A stretch of DNA of 25,694 bases from a virus: IMG/VR virus record IMGVR_UViG_3300037540_000014, positions 1 to 25,694 of that record; one strand, written 5' to 3'. Each line of letters begins with the position of its first letter. Within the stretch, counting starts at the first letter, position 1. The translations under genes were made by a program, and so were the position numbers. Below the pieces are notes generated by a model that was given only the letters and a program-made list of their open reading frames with translations, was not told where the DNA came from and ran no database searches. Shown here in pieces: positions 12,001 to 16,135 of this stretch.

Positions 12001-12835
12001 GTTTGATGAGGGCCATGACTTCGTTTGCTGGCGCAAGTCCGGGGTTCTTCACGAACCTGTGGTCTTTGCCGTACCGCTCAGTAAGCGAATCGGTGATGCG
12101 CTTCTGCTCTTGCTCTGGCAGACCATTGTCAGATGTCAGCAGGAACTGCTGGAAATTGTTCCGCTTCATTATCTCGGCTTCTTTGTTCTGCAAAGAAGCC
12201 GCAGTGCCTCTGGTCGAGCCACCAGCAAGAACACCGAGCACACCACCAGTGGTGCTGCCCTGTTTGTCAATTCGATCCATGGTCTCAGGCGACATGGCCG
12301 TCCAGCGAACCTTTCCGGTCTCAGGGTCAACGATCATCTGCTGACCCATTGAGTTCACCATGCTTGCGCCATACCGGGTATTGGTGTTGCTGCTGATGAA
12401 CTCATTCTGCTGCTGACGGTTCGGTCGGTTGGCCGGGTCTCGCGTCAGCTCCATGTCAGCATCGTACTGGGACTGCGCCAGCTCGCGCTCACGCTTCTGC
12501 TGCTGTTCACCAGCCTGCGCGTACTCTTCCTTAGTCCAAGGCTGCTCTTGAGTTGGCTTGCGCAGTGCCGGACCATCTTGACGAACACCAAGCTGCTGGC
12601 TTATTTGCTCTTCACTGGCAGGTGGAGTGAGCGCAGAAGAGTCCCAGTTAAGTGGATCAGACTCGGCACTGATCTCAGCTGATCTTTCTCCGGGCGTGTA
12701 GCCTTCAGGCAGAGCGCCAGCCGTCTTGCCCTGCTGTGCAAGCATGTCTTGAAGCTGCTGAACAGCTGTAGGGTTATTGTCAGCACGCGCACTCTCAATC
12801 GCTTGCTCCAGCTGTTCACGGGTGTAGTCTGCCAC
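47..12835 (-). CDS. Giant large polyvalent protein (4262 aa), probable ejected internal virion protein with GGDEF, HTH, zincin and LPD38-like domains
   Basis: Start GTG at 12835 with AGGA 6 nt upstream, 16 nt after the preceding gene. Domain order by residue: 1-36 helical segment; about 470-690 Gly/Ala-rich hydrophobic helices; 690-890 coiled coil; 918-1085 GGDEF domain; 1198-1341 three helix-turn-helix units; 1363-1415 SH3/KOW-like strands; 1500-1690 zincin-type peptidase with HEMVGH at 1593-1598; 1793-1850 short helical domain seen in other polyvalent proteins; 1995-2112, 2690-2790 and 2930-3116 pieces of the 'QSD' polyvalent domain; 2455-2640 very acidic; 3685-4060 LPD38-like with a hydrophobic helix at 3861-3880. 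Large polyvalent proteins are known from phages and conjugative elements and are thought to enter the host with the DNA. Position after three small structural genes and before a lysis gene fits an internal virion protein. No virion RNA polymerase or methyltransferase motifs were recognised. The reading frame is open throughout. Confidence 0.9.
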   Translation of the reverse strand: MADYTREQLEQAIESARADNNPTAVQQLQDMLAQQGKTAGALPEGYTPGERSAEISAESDPLNWDSSALTPPASEEQISQQLGVRQDGPALRKPTQEQPWTKEEYAQAGEQQQKRERELAQSQYDADMELTRDPANRPNRQQQNEFISSNTNTRYGASMVNSMGQQMIVDPETGKVRWTAMSPETMDRIDKQGSTTGGVLGVLAGGSTRGTAASLQNKEAEIMKRNNFQQFLLTSDNGLPEQEQKRITDSLTERYGKDHRFVKNPGLAPANEVMALIKQNPDYEQEFDRIKGDEWWEERKEFGSRLLARAGSAWTHGAPLVGFGADDPRGALGGREAFQPEVRNPETGEVVVPGIQYDEGEVAPAYPGASMDLRNWKSDAEKSPSLYEHFILPMVGKKTGKTPAQIASEFTENVRKKFSDEEQEAEREYSLFKPGEEITLRKLLTEKEMWTHPESKVANPESLILQGIEQLPEMGATIGLTRNVGRYFSRKAAQGSYGLTASAMNTAREKAASRAGMLFGGGSEGLLVATHLENETREIMNQIPQEAWDKHAMYQALREGGLTPEASKQIIIQDASTKAATSAAVVTMITGAPMSSRFAKSAAGRLIDKSAATRLSVGAGGEMVQESGQEIMELMYTEAAVRPIDPDNPIYDDPNRYWETGLTAAITMGPIGMYGSMSPSTPVGVDKEHVDAARAAVKFKKATNERFRFEAHITDPEYVANSTPKDRLHDLRQLETLQRKESQAILDAEAPMRAFLLKQGPTKTAETEIKMLNRLVMRANAMKSDIAVAESKRTTAAELQEEERRVLSDRADLQRRVNESVIKLEDIERLSSSIESVQNMEAIGAEQEAELIKEGYAKLKKDGSIIILPKGKRATKELNRQARGLRSRIEGGYTGPERRGREGAVVREAVDAGGPQQREQLLYTDPLTEVQNRRAFNERQEHIDVKEGDTPNQIDNALPAVAAVDVDSMKWVNDNMTHAAGDRLLTAVSDVLNEQDGVEVYRMGGDEFAVAGQSQEAVEKALQAAAKKLAKTPIAAGNDEITPQITWGKGDNYEQADAQGVDMKRERIQRGVTAKRKGEPATYRVKSQKGLFQRGEVVSPDVEAQLDQMIADDALFSGSRSATAEFYDAADVLSEALGRRRPDAVRGTSEVKESGEYSQAGDFPASTSLADQVVELARTESARKIDSLKKVAGSRKARLKKIANMRIDGATNTEIANELDVSVGTVEREVKVAGLPNIRKLREAASVAEYANLFNQGKTRQEIATALGKTKDAVAKLRKKAKSRGLLDKNVRTGVSTPSEVRQQVVSMTNRGFTQRQIAEKLNLDRGNVGRVQKAYRLGMFAFDAELDPDAKLPGSWNQIRNKVKKGDIVEVLTPDGATFGLVRAMSRNRGRPRMYVSVQGKIFKFNPDKNWLIVDKFTKPADLAWITGDAEYAQPGRESFPQTLSDVGIGHIGNSDGDWYADLDQDYVDYSAPLPWYMDESQIYKQPARPVEFVPNLEPASTQDYIRALVEASRLALQFPNHPKINVVRDMQQLKAEAPHIIDQIRAELGGGTMRGVRGYMDHVNPENGIYVFVQNLDKTNFDQELTEVMVHEMVGHYGVRGAFGDELALREHVSELVDAFPRLADYYANRLTSAAGIGLDKSIPEHKQLIGEEMFAYIAGELESGQLVMNKKQKSVWRRFIDYIRGLLRRRNYIPISEEKAKFWNDSRVQQMLQRSQDFLKSEKDFKWRAAGGSTVHPFMRNANIFTSNVRVAVDSGKQKLSKGERKRRAKDQNVSVESIPEEMPLFPERGTPGQWQAAFDRAAKPIADGGLGLSKLELELTGLSRTGEWQFLRDVTYGDLQSLWADHINNGVIDTNWYRGVVPAPVAQELDGIYKAMDDMYMAGPLPRYGNENARPVRNKVSVELMRARIAEIMQQKINPKKTNISKDLMRAHLASDSSFDVYVEETGSNQGISLTEAQERVFGKLTPEEVDALTDEEMEQIKQEQVRTARLGYDIGYDEKQDRWFDYYNGSRQYSEFSPQGSRKGGDFRVVLIKTKGRQGGMTGQNQHYGPNIMHIRTGVSELLEGIDISGVTFPNPAMANRFLSLIELQSDHFQKLRKAFTSQIEKDRAERRQRELQGVMHSVARKFGTKVGEDMSKGIEELLLPIANLSDGSAGMELQGSLKGNMQRRSQEQFQRSWDQLSQEEKYQVWDAEKRVQLTDVLERLEGLTKKLRDHADRLEELKVVGGTLDARGFQRLDTWAGASFVSAAISDVHIATEFVRGLVDATNQPGIVHAINHKPAMSHIVNEFSRDRITHFRLSQAGYMLQRPLNDIYDLFTGDTGGVTDVLGATESRETATIRLPKAVIHNYLQARASEVNDEAAATVAEAIFASTNLVDVGIEGSAMSFNISVNGEYIDIDIVGGKADISKMKDKAQDLVGNFVTRFGQRQRDANVEKMLSRARRDQEGNATSGYDYDFLEDYLNLEEADVSGEGDNLTRDWDIQTYYSFEEDTRPEVESEKLEEAFNNVNWDEEADGEYSREGEEYLSHVVIDEDGEANTDAAERWLQEARNEYKYEVLTEQVMDDVYNEISRRWDAEGPSALVIGSLPSEWDEDGDASGHVEVRIMAKESGDAYDVFIDDEEVDYFTELTDAKNRLDKLISDWYISRGRGGDETPPFGQPYGPDSDTNDAAQATVEEAARLKDAAPVNWDMVTNTIVDAMSMISGKPLQTTALFNELVILQKKMQSYEVMPDHPLSKDELWRPIALKYLISDAVRRGMGGIVWNQGLASASRGGIVYEGEAIADQSDITSVERFTWTKEQMSIRGKVQEVFVIRSPELKRPMVVARDKMIPVLGIDATQQINLQDKGKIPIPALPERPSDNVDVDPTSQYVISTTEEGTTQAVHRRADNRWVGFARSDEELAWLINNDQDSLGTNQQASTDPVGTGVAPIGDAILSQGLVRKEDTGGNLFIIVGRGSNRYSDTFAVPKLAGARQSYEEMLVRFWNKELKKYGTYIQETYVKIDNSQEAYRREGQPALVDADIRNTRIEDQHGVIEVKELTGGNHGWAIISEKQGPVTDTVYDSRKEADQILAEFLERNYPLDKRGVKTFFIPINDQMREEFSGPVAPFAYDPDRDPALKEFRSNIGRRGKKSLWHRFSEWRVGWKDRETQGNLDKFYGLRKALIDAELSEDPYIDARLSTSLDSLMKGVIEYGWPVWKEGIVQNEGMSMKEVFASVMNDPDVWSDFMVGNRAKRLMLEGWDAMVVNADGDVGTTHVVREIRELLPIFSGETEAEQVWDMLVKWDRGEVGQTIGAVRYDSFTEAELDGLSQKERQYLMHILGTTHWRKKKKGGKPDLEFGHRWRIFDWRVANRQQSKRRKETGYEGQREAGVASKWQYTIDEMVERFDFKNEAEARASANKLTEIALKKQEQHDKATKVIINKGGKVNSIVHKFGLTVKEAGREKTFKPAGIEAAIRLGDKFPHLKTVAENWAVFNKHMLDFCEEAGTINSETRPLWENADWVPFLRVVDDRLIGPSNKEVGIANQRSPIRRLSGKEGPIGDVLTNIFMATTNMMDSAVKNYAATNAVDALLGTGTIVKVGYDWKAHMIPASQLKALLEKAGIPLNNIPPETFEGMRKMFAPQAPSGKGYMSILRNGKPEYYYTDNNLLYRSMTAINIERLDNLFPWIGVLTGPKRLFTDWITIDPGFVARNLVRDTANAFVISRDMVVPIGGALSGFAEALVESETMQILTGAGAAFENGYLTQHDPNATKRLLRRVTKDQNISNTVLDSPFKLYRAWRHVTSASENANRIAIYHAAIRAGKSKKQAVFEAKDSMDFSMGGDYGHIRFIVATVPFMNARMQGLYRLGKAAHENPKAFAIKGAILGLAGWVLYMQFRDDERYKDLEMWDRHSYHHFWIGEEHYRMPKAFEVGAIFNTIPEMFTEAYLSDASDADIELLRGFAHMMGQTFAMNIVPHAVMPIVEMGFNYDTFRQRPITSFYQEQRMPPEQYSYTTSPSMIELARALPQGMDAFGLGKLRSPKHLEHLYLGYTGTFGKYMLMAADAVTRSMMDYPLPPKWEAQDWPVRGSFDRGDNPPRRTKYEREVYRLLDKVTAVQGSLRFLETTKQRERYVETKAEELPYIKIGKPLEKAREAIQDLNKAIMQISIYQPTPDEDARGEVRYTPEQKQQRIDELEKRRNTIFRKAYELRPGGKLNPDGEADVTMEDVIDLIDNFGVDDSVAYQMRLKEESPVTAELLRMIDEDLSGTALQTLAKTGGT
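54..58 (-). promoter_or_regulatory. Shine-Dalgarno site of the putative endolysin
   Basis: GGAGG on the minus strand, 6 nt upstream of the ATG at 47 and inside the last codons of the giant gene. This near-ideal ribosome binding site, together with the TAATG overlap, is the main reason to call a new gene at the window edge. Confidence 0.8.
656..1783 (-). other. LPD38-like C-terminal domain of the giant protein (residues ~3685-4060)
   Basis: ITIDPGFVARNLVRDTANAF (3686-3705), SENANRIAIYHAAIRAGKSK (3790-3809) and MDFSMGGDYGHIRFIVATVP (3820-3839) match, from memory, the 'DP.F..RN..RD', 'E...R.A.Y..A...G.S...A' and 'DFS..G......PF.N' pattern of large polyvalent protein-associated domain 38. A hydrophobic helix, AFAIKGAILGLAGWVLYMQF, covers 3861-3880. 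The domain is common at the C-terminus of giant phage internal proteins; its biochemical role is unknown. Confidence 0.65.
3488..4768 (-). other. Second and third parts of the split 'QSD' polyvalent domain (residues 2690-3116)
   Basis: PDHPLSKDELWRPIALKYLI (2736-2755) and GMGGIVWNQG (2762-2771) correspond to the 'PF...W..L.LKR....A...G.D.IAWT.G' block that normally follows the QSD motif in polyvalent proteins. KTFFIPINDQMREEFSGPVA (3092-3111) followed by PFAYD matches the usual closing block 'I.ITPEMR..V..G.P.FAY'. Two small strand-strand-helix modules, each with a 'Y/F-x-S-x-x-E' turn (about 2873-2911 and 3038-3081), sit between or inside these blocks. Confidence 0.6.
4916..5473 (-). other. 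Strongly acidic segment of the giant protein (residues ~2455-2640)
   Basis: This stretch is very rich in Asp and Glu, with runs such as DYDFLEDYLNLEEADVSGEG and NVNWDEEADGEYSREGEEYL, and has few Lys or Arg. It lies at the end of the insertion that splits the QSD domain. Similar charge patterns occur in DNA-mimic anti-restriction proteins and in flexible acidic linkers; composition alone cannot separate these. Confidence 0.6.
6500..6853 (-). other. First part of the 'QSD' polyvalent domain of the giant protein (residues 1995-2112)
   Basis: YSEFSPQGSRKGGDFRVVLI (2018-2037), then HYGPNIMHIRTG (2052-2063), then LIELQSDHFQ (2090-2099). In other phage polyvalent proteins I recall the matching order 'Y.E...GG..YRE.LL', 'H...NI.AH.R' and 'IEEIQSDWHQ'. 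The function of that domain is not settled. Here the expected continuation does not follow directly but reappears after an insertion of about 580 residues. Confidence 0.65.
7766..8338 (-). other. Zincin-type metallopeptidase domain in the giant protein (residues ~1500-1690)
   Basis: VMVHEMVGHYGVRGAFGDEL surrounds an HExxH motif (His1593, Glu1594, His1598). About 55 residues later, GEEMFAYIAGEL (1653-1664) offers Glu1654 or Glu1655 as the third zinc ligand. This layout resembles the metallopeptidase domain described in polyvalent proteins. A basic helix (RRFIDYIRGLLRRR, 1680-1693) closes the domain. Possible substrates are the giant protein itself, other ejected proteins or host targets; nothing in the sequence chooses among them. 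Confidence 0.75.
8813..9244 (-). other. Three tandem helix-turn-helix units in the giant protein (residues 1198-1341)
   Basis: Three similar segments each read as helix, turn, recognition helix: around TNTEIANELDVSVGTVEREV (1211-1230), TRQEIATALGKTKDAVAKLR (1259-1278) and TQRQIAEKLNLDRGNVGRVQ (1314-1333). Each has the 'T-x-x-E/Q-I-A-x-x-L' core typical of resolvase, sigma-4 or LuxR-like HTH folds. They are spaced roughly 50 residues apart, which suggests internal duplication. DNA binding is the likely role. Whether the target is phage DNA (packaging or ejection) or host DNA is not shown. Confidence 0.75.
9581..10084 (-). other. GGDEF (diguanylate cyclase-type) domain within the giant protein (residues 918-1085)
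   Basis: The signature blocks of GGDEF domains appear in the right order and spacing. TDPLTEVQNRRAF (924-936) matches the entry motif. DVDSMKWVND (965-974) supplies the metal-ligand Asp965 and guanine-contact Asn973. HAAGD (978-982) supplies Asp982. RMGGDEF (1002-1008) is an intact active-site loop. The C-terminal part (about 1040-1085) is shortened and less typical. There is no RxxD inhibitory site just before GGDEF. By known family chemistry this domain would condense two GTP into c-di-GMP. The residues permit activity, but the degenerate C-terminus could mean a nucleotide-binding role only. Confidence 0.85.
10766..11428 (-). other. Gly/Ala-rich hydrophobic helical region of the giant protein (residues ~470-690)
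   Basis: Several hydrophobic, Gly/Ala-rich stretches occur here, for example around residues 513-530, 577-593 and 660-678, separated by charged amphipathic segments. Such regions are common in phage internal proteins that contact membranes during DNA ejection. Membrane contact is inferred from composition only; no single stretch is a textbook transmembrane helix. Confidence 0.45.
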
Positions 12836-12851
12836 CGATCATCCTCACTTA

Positions 12852-13751
12852 TTACGGGAGATAGTCTTCTGCCGGTCTGGTGCTTTCCAGAGCGCCAGAG
12901 CCAAGACTTCCACGTGCCTTTAGCCGCTCATTGGTTATGACTTTCGCATACGCCGCCTCCTGACTTGGAGTCATCTTGTGAAGCGCAACGTCAGGCGTTT
13001 GCGGGTTGTCATCATGATCAATCATGACCGCTTCGTCATCAGTGAATGGTGGGTCGGCCTTAGCCTTGGCTACCATCTGTCCAACATCCTCTGACACTAT
13101 GTCGAACACCTGACCCTCAGACTTAGCCCCTGAGATTCTCTCAGTGATCCACTTGTCGGTCTTGCCCTGACTGCGATAGAAGTCGATAAGGAAAGCGTCT
13201 TTGAGATTGCCCCCACCAGAAGCAGCGTGCTTCACGTAAGCGTCGGCCCTTTGCTTCGCGGCCTCTGCCGTCATCGTGCCTGCATCAGCCTTCTGCTTCG
13301 CGAGCTGGTTCTCGATGATCTGCTGCGCCTTGGCCTCTTCCTTCTCCTGCGCTGCCGTCTGACGGCCCTGATGCCCTGCCAACGCACCAAGTCCAGCCTC
13401 ACCTGCGGCGGCACCAAGCCCCTTGTCGGAATTCGCCATCATCATGCCGCCCCATTGAAACACGAACATGCCAAGCTCCTGCCGGGTCATGCCGCCCATA
13501 AAGCTGGTGACTTGCTCTGTCTTGTCTTCACGAGCCTTGGTTGCAGGATCGTCCTTACCACGCTCCCAGAACTCTTTGCCCTTGCTGACCATCCTGCCAA
13601 TGAAGTTCTTCTTGTCTTCAGGTGAATCCGCAACAGGCTCTGGCTTCGTAACGACCTCTGGCTCTGGATTCGCCTCTACCGCTTGCTGTTGTGGCCCAGT
13701 AAGTGCGCCTGTCTGGTTGTTGTCGTCCTGCTGAAGTGCGCCTGTGGTCAT
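12852..13751 (-). CDS. Putative internal or structural virion protein, 299 aa
   Basis: Unrecognised by function. The ATG overlaps the stop of the upstream gene (ATGA) and has a strong GGAGG 9 nt upstream (13761-13765). The first ~80 residues are polar and Pro/Glu-rich (likely disordered). Residues 84-126 are hydrophobic and Gly/Met/Ala-rich (for example FMGGMTRQELGMFVFQWGGM). Residues 130-175 form a charged Ala/Gln/Lys-rich helix, probably coiled coil. No signal peptide or catalytic motif is visible. A Gly/Ala-rich hydrophobic core flanked by helices resembles small internal or ejection proteins of podoviruses. Its place directly before the giant gene suggests co-packaging or co-ejection; this is inference. 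Confidence 0.85.
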   Translation of the reverse strand: MTTGALQQDDNNQTGALTGPQQQAVEANPEPEVVTKPEPVADSPEDKKNFIGRMVSKGKEFWERGKDDPATKAREDKTEQVTSFMGGMTRQELGMFVFQWGGMMMANSDKGLGAAAGEAGLGALAGHQGRQTAAQEKEEAKAQQIIENQLAKQKADAGTMTAEAAKQRADAYVKHAASGGGNLKDAFLIDFYRSQGKTDKWITERISGAKSEGQVFDIVSEDVGQMVAKAKADPPFTDDEAVMIDHDDNPQTPDVALHKMTPSQEAAYAKVITNERLKARGSLGSGALESTRPAEDYLP

Positions 13752-14407
13752 TTCTTTTTTCCTCCGAAGAGCCTGTCATAAACACTACCGGCTATTGCCT
13801 CGATGTCGGCCTCACTCTCAACGCCCTGCACATTCATCATCATTTGCATCATGCGAGTTGCGCCATCCTCATCGGAAATCGTGCCATTATTGATTTCCTT
13901 CCTTGTGAGGTTGGCGAACGGCGATACAATGGCCTGTTCTATTAACTCATCCTGATCGGCCTTGCTTTTAATCCCCATCGCTTCATTAAGCTGGTTGCCA
14001 GCACGCCTTACCTCTTCCGGGTCCATCTTGGCAAACTCACCAGTCTTGCCGCTGGCAGCATTCAATGCCCTACCCATAAATTGCATGGCCTTCTTCGATC
14101 CCAGTTTTTCCATGCTGCTATTCCAATACTCCATGGGGGTGCCACGGTCCTGTACTAGATCAAGATTGGCACCCGCACCGCCCTGCCGTTCGTTTGCTCC
14201 GTCTTGGGACAGGGGTGCGCCCTCAACTTGTGCGTTGCCACCGGGAGGTGGTGCGGGTGCCAAAGCTGGTCCACCTGATTGCATTGGTGGTATCGCGCCA
14301 GTGCCAACACCACCCGTTACTGATGGTGGGGCACCTGTAAGAGCTGGTGATGCTGCGTTCGTTTGTGTCGGCATGGCATTTATCAGTTCGTCCTGTTTGC
14401 CAATCAT
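13748..14407 (-). CDS. Putative structural protein with Pro/Gly-rich N-terminus, 219 aa
   Basis: Unrecognised. The ATG at 14407 overlaps the previous stop (ATGA); GGAGA lies 7 nt upstream. Residues 16-80 are rich in Pro, Gly and Ala (for example PALAPAPPPGGNAQVEG) and probably disordered. Residues 90-215 are mostly helical, with a Met-rich patch RMMQMMMNVQG (185-195), and the protein ends GGKKK. There are no transmembrane segments and no enzyme motif. It is tightly coupled on both sides to other structural-looking genes, so it is likely a minor virion or internal core protein, possibly an assembly partner of the 299-aa and giant proteins. Confidence 0.85.
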   Translation of the reverse strand: MIGKQDELINAMPTQTNAASPALTGAPPSVTGGVGTGAIPPMQSGGPALAPAPPPGGNAQVEGAPLSQDGANERQGGAGANLDLVQDRGTPMEYWNSSMEKLGSKKAMQFMGRALNAASGKTGEFAKMDPEEVRRAGNQLNEAMGIKSKADQDELIEQAIVSPFANLTRKEINNGTISDEDGATRMMQMMMNVQGVESEADIEAIAGSVYDRLFGGKKK

Positions 14408-15552
14408 GATTGGTCTCCAAAGAGCTTGCCGTAATCAACGAGCAAGAATCCGTCTGGACCCATCGCACTAATATCTGGGTTCTCTTGAGCAATAACGCCG
14501 AAGCTATTTCCAGCCTCACCCAAAGCTACCGCAACCGAGTTCCATGTCCACGTGTAAAACCTGCGGCCCATGAGCGTGAAAAGGTAAATGATGTTTTCTT
14601 TTAGCCTTTGGTCGCTTGGGGTGCTTCCTTCCCTGAACCAGTCAGGCGCTTCGTCTCCGCCGCCTCCGCTGTCGGCAACTGCTTTAGCTCCTTGAGTGAG
14701 AGCAAGGGATGCACCGCCCGTGTATGCCGCTGCTACCACCTGTGCGATGCCGCCAATAACTGCGGCAGCATTACCACCGCTCGTTTTGCTTTCGCCGGTC
14801 TGGGTAGTTGAGTACGACCCCTTGGTGCCCTCCAGTGCGGAGACCACGCCCATCAGCTGCTTCCAATCCCAGTCACGCTCTTCAACGAACTGCTGCCAAT
14901 CGAAGTCCAGCATTGCCTGCTGCACGTTACGGTCAGTAGCGCCAGTAGTCATGAGTGTGGAGATGTCCATCCGAGATGAGTCTTGCACCTGCCCGCCAAG
15001 CTGCTGGAACCGTCCTGCCGCTTGTAAGTCGCGTGCTCGCTCATCACCGAATATCTGAGCACCGAAGTTGTATGCGTCAGCATAGCCCTTACCGTACAGG
15101 TCTTCGATTCCTTGCAGAGTCTTCTCACGGTTCTCAGAGCGCAAGAGAGCCGCTCTGCTGCCACCGAAGGCATCCATGGATGCAGCTCTGGAGTCGAGTG
15201 CGTTCGCGCCTCTCGCGCCTTCCTCGCGTATCTCACGAGCTGCTGGGTCCAATGCGCCCTTGATATACGGGTTTATGAACCGAGACTGGTCAGCATCAGC
15301 CCATGATGTAGCGCCTCGATCAGCATACGTCTCGGCCTTGTCGTAATAAGGCTGAGCAATGCCAACATTCTCACGGGCCATCTCAACGCCCATCCGCTCA
15401 TTCTCAGACAAACCAGCAACACGATCGCCGGTATAGGCTTCGTATTGCTTCCTACCTATCCTCTGACCTATGCCTATAGCTTGCTGAGATGCGCCCTCAA
15501 CCCAGCTTGGCGGCGTGTAGGTTTGTTTCGATTTGGTTTTCTTGCTTCCCAC
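14404..15552 (-). CDS. Virion-associated protein with C-terminal S74-like module, ~382 aa
   Basis: The longest frame opens with GTG at 15579. The GTG at 15552 is preferred because AGGAG lies 8 nt upstream of it. From that start the product is 382 aa, beginning MGSKKTKSKQTYTPPSWVEG. Residues below are counted from the 15579 start. Residues 100-190 hold a pattern I know from a widespread phage family: 'NPY', then 'AFGGSRAALLRSE', then 'G..DAYNFGAQIFGDERARD'. Residues 268-305 are Gly/Ala-rich and hydrophobic. The C-terminus has PSDQRLKENI (321-330), then YTWTW, GVIAQE and VDYGKL, the core of the Peptidase_S74 or endosialidase chaperone fold in short form. S74 modules usually release themselves from trimeric tail spikes; here the host protein looks like an internal or core protein. 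Confidence 0.85.
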   Translation of the reverse strand: MGSKKTKSKQTYTPPSWVEGASQQAIGIGQRIGRKQYEAYTGDRVAGLSENERMGVEMARENVGIAQPYYDKAETYADRGATSWADADQSRFINPYIKGALDPAAREIREEGARGANALDSRAASMDAFGGSRAALLRSENREKTLQGIEDLYGKGYADAYNFGAQIFGDERARDLQAAGRFQQLGGQVQDSSRMDISTLMTTGATDRNVQQAMLDFDWQQFVEERDWDWKQLMGVVSALEGTKGSYSTTQTGESKTSGGNAAAVIGGIAQVVAAAYTGGASLALTQGAKAVADSGGGGDEAPDWFREGSTPSDQRLKENIIYLFTLMGRRFYTWTWNSVAVALGEAGNSFGVIAQENPDISAMGPDGFLLVDYGKLFGDQS

Positions 15553-16003
15553 TGGCTTCACTCCTGATGAAGTCACCACCGAGATACTGATAACCGTGAT
15601 GCTGGAATAGCTTGTCCTTCAACAAGACCTTCGCATCAGCAGCCGACACCCCGGCAACTATTGGTGCATCGTGCTCGTCAGCGTAAGCATGGGTGGCTGT
15701 CAACAGCGCCTCAAATGCCCCACCTTTCCGAAACTTCTTCTGCACATAGAGCCACTCCAAATACATGTACCACTTAGGTGACCACGGAAATTGATAGTTG
15801 GTGAGAGCCAGTGTCCCCACCAGTCTGCCGGACACGTCAGCTACTAGAACGTAGCCGTCTTCTAGGGTCCGTGTTATCCATCGAATGCCGATGGTGTGAT
15901 CGACTGGTGGGTAAGCGCTTCCTTCGTCGTGACACTCGATCAGAAGTCGAGCGATATTTGAAGTGTCTAAGGGCTTAGCCGGTCTGATCTTAATCGTGGT
16001 CAT
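15497..16003 (-). CDS. GNAT-family N-acetyltransferase, 168 aa
   Basis: The ATG at 16003 follows the stop of the small membrane protein gene by 1 nt; AGGGGG sits 4 nt upstream. The fold pattern is GNAT: IKIRPAKPLDTSNIARLL at the N-terminus, then VLVADVSGRLVGTLALTNY (strands 2-3), then YLEWLYVQKKFRKGGAFEAL, which is motif A with the acetyl-CoA-binding R/Q-x-x-G-x-G/A loop as RKGGA (92-96), and a final HHGYQYLGG strand. The family transfers acetyl from acetyl-CoA to an amine. The substrate cannot be read from the sequence. GNAT genes occur in the structural clusters of several podoviruses, where their role is unclear. The last ~20 residues extend beyond the usual fold and overlap the next gene. 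Confidence 0.85.
   Translation of the reverse strand: MTTIKIRPAKPLDTSNIARLLIECHDEGSAYPPVDHTIGIRWITRTLEDGYVLVADVSGRLVGTLALTNYQFPWSPKWYMYLEWLYVQKKFRKGGAFEALLTATHAYADEHDAPIVAGVSAADAKVLLKDKLFQHHGYQYLGGDFIRSEASGKQENQIETNLHAAKLG
15561..15565 (-). promoter_or_regulatory. Shine-Dalgarno site deciding the start of the S74-like protein gene
   Basis: AGGAG on the minus strand, 8 nt upstream of the GTG at 15552. No comparable site precedes the in-frame GTG codons at 15579 and 15576. This shortens the overlap with the acetyltransferase gene from 83 to 56 nt. Confidence 0.6.
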
Positions 16004-16004
16004 T

Positions 16005-16130
16005 CTACCCCCTTTTGGTAAGATTTTGCCACTGTGTGATAATGAACTGGCGAAGCCAGTCCTCGTACTTCGGCGGGATCAGGGCGACGATCACCCCTCC
16101 AGCCACCATTCCAATAATAAGGTTCATCAT
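16005..16130 (-). CDS. Small single-span membrane protein, 41 aa (possible holin)
   Basis: The start is the ATG at 16130 because AGGAGAG lies 5 nt upstream, next to the stop of the fibre gene; a longer in-frame reading from 16256 would run 116 nt into the fibre gene without support. The product begins MMNLIIGMVAGGVIVALIPP, one hydrophobic helix, followed by a positively charged amphipathic tail with Trp (YEDWLRQFIITQWQNLTKRG). It is short for a holin but compatible with class III-like or accessory lysis proteins, or with a small virion membrane peptide. It is separated from the putative endolysin by the whole ejection-protein block, which weakens the lysis reading. Confidence 0.75.
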   Translation of the reverse strand: MMNLIIGMVAGGVIVALIPPKYEDWLRQFIITQWQNLTKRG

Positions 16131-16135
16131 CTTGT

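Noticed and set aside
47-12835. Giant protein as an N4-like virion RNA polymerase
   Set aside because: The size is suggestive, but I find none of the T7-like polymerase motifs; the recognisable domains are those of polyvalent proteins.
14400-14413. Perfect 14-nt palindrome CCAATCATGATTGG spanning the start codon of the 219-aa gene
   Set aside because: One or two such palindromes are expected by chance in 25.7 kb, there is no loop for a stable hairpin, and no second copy was noticed.
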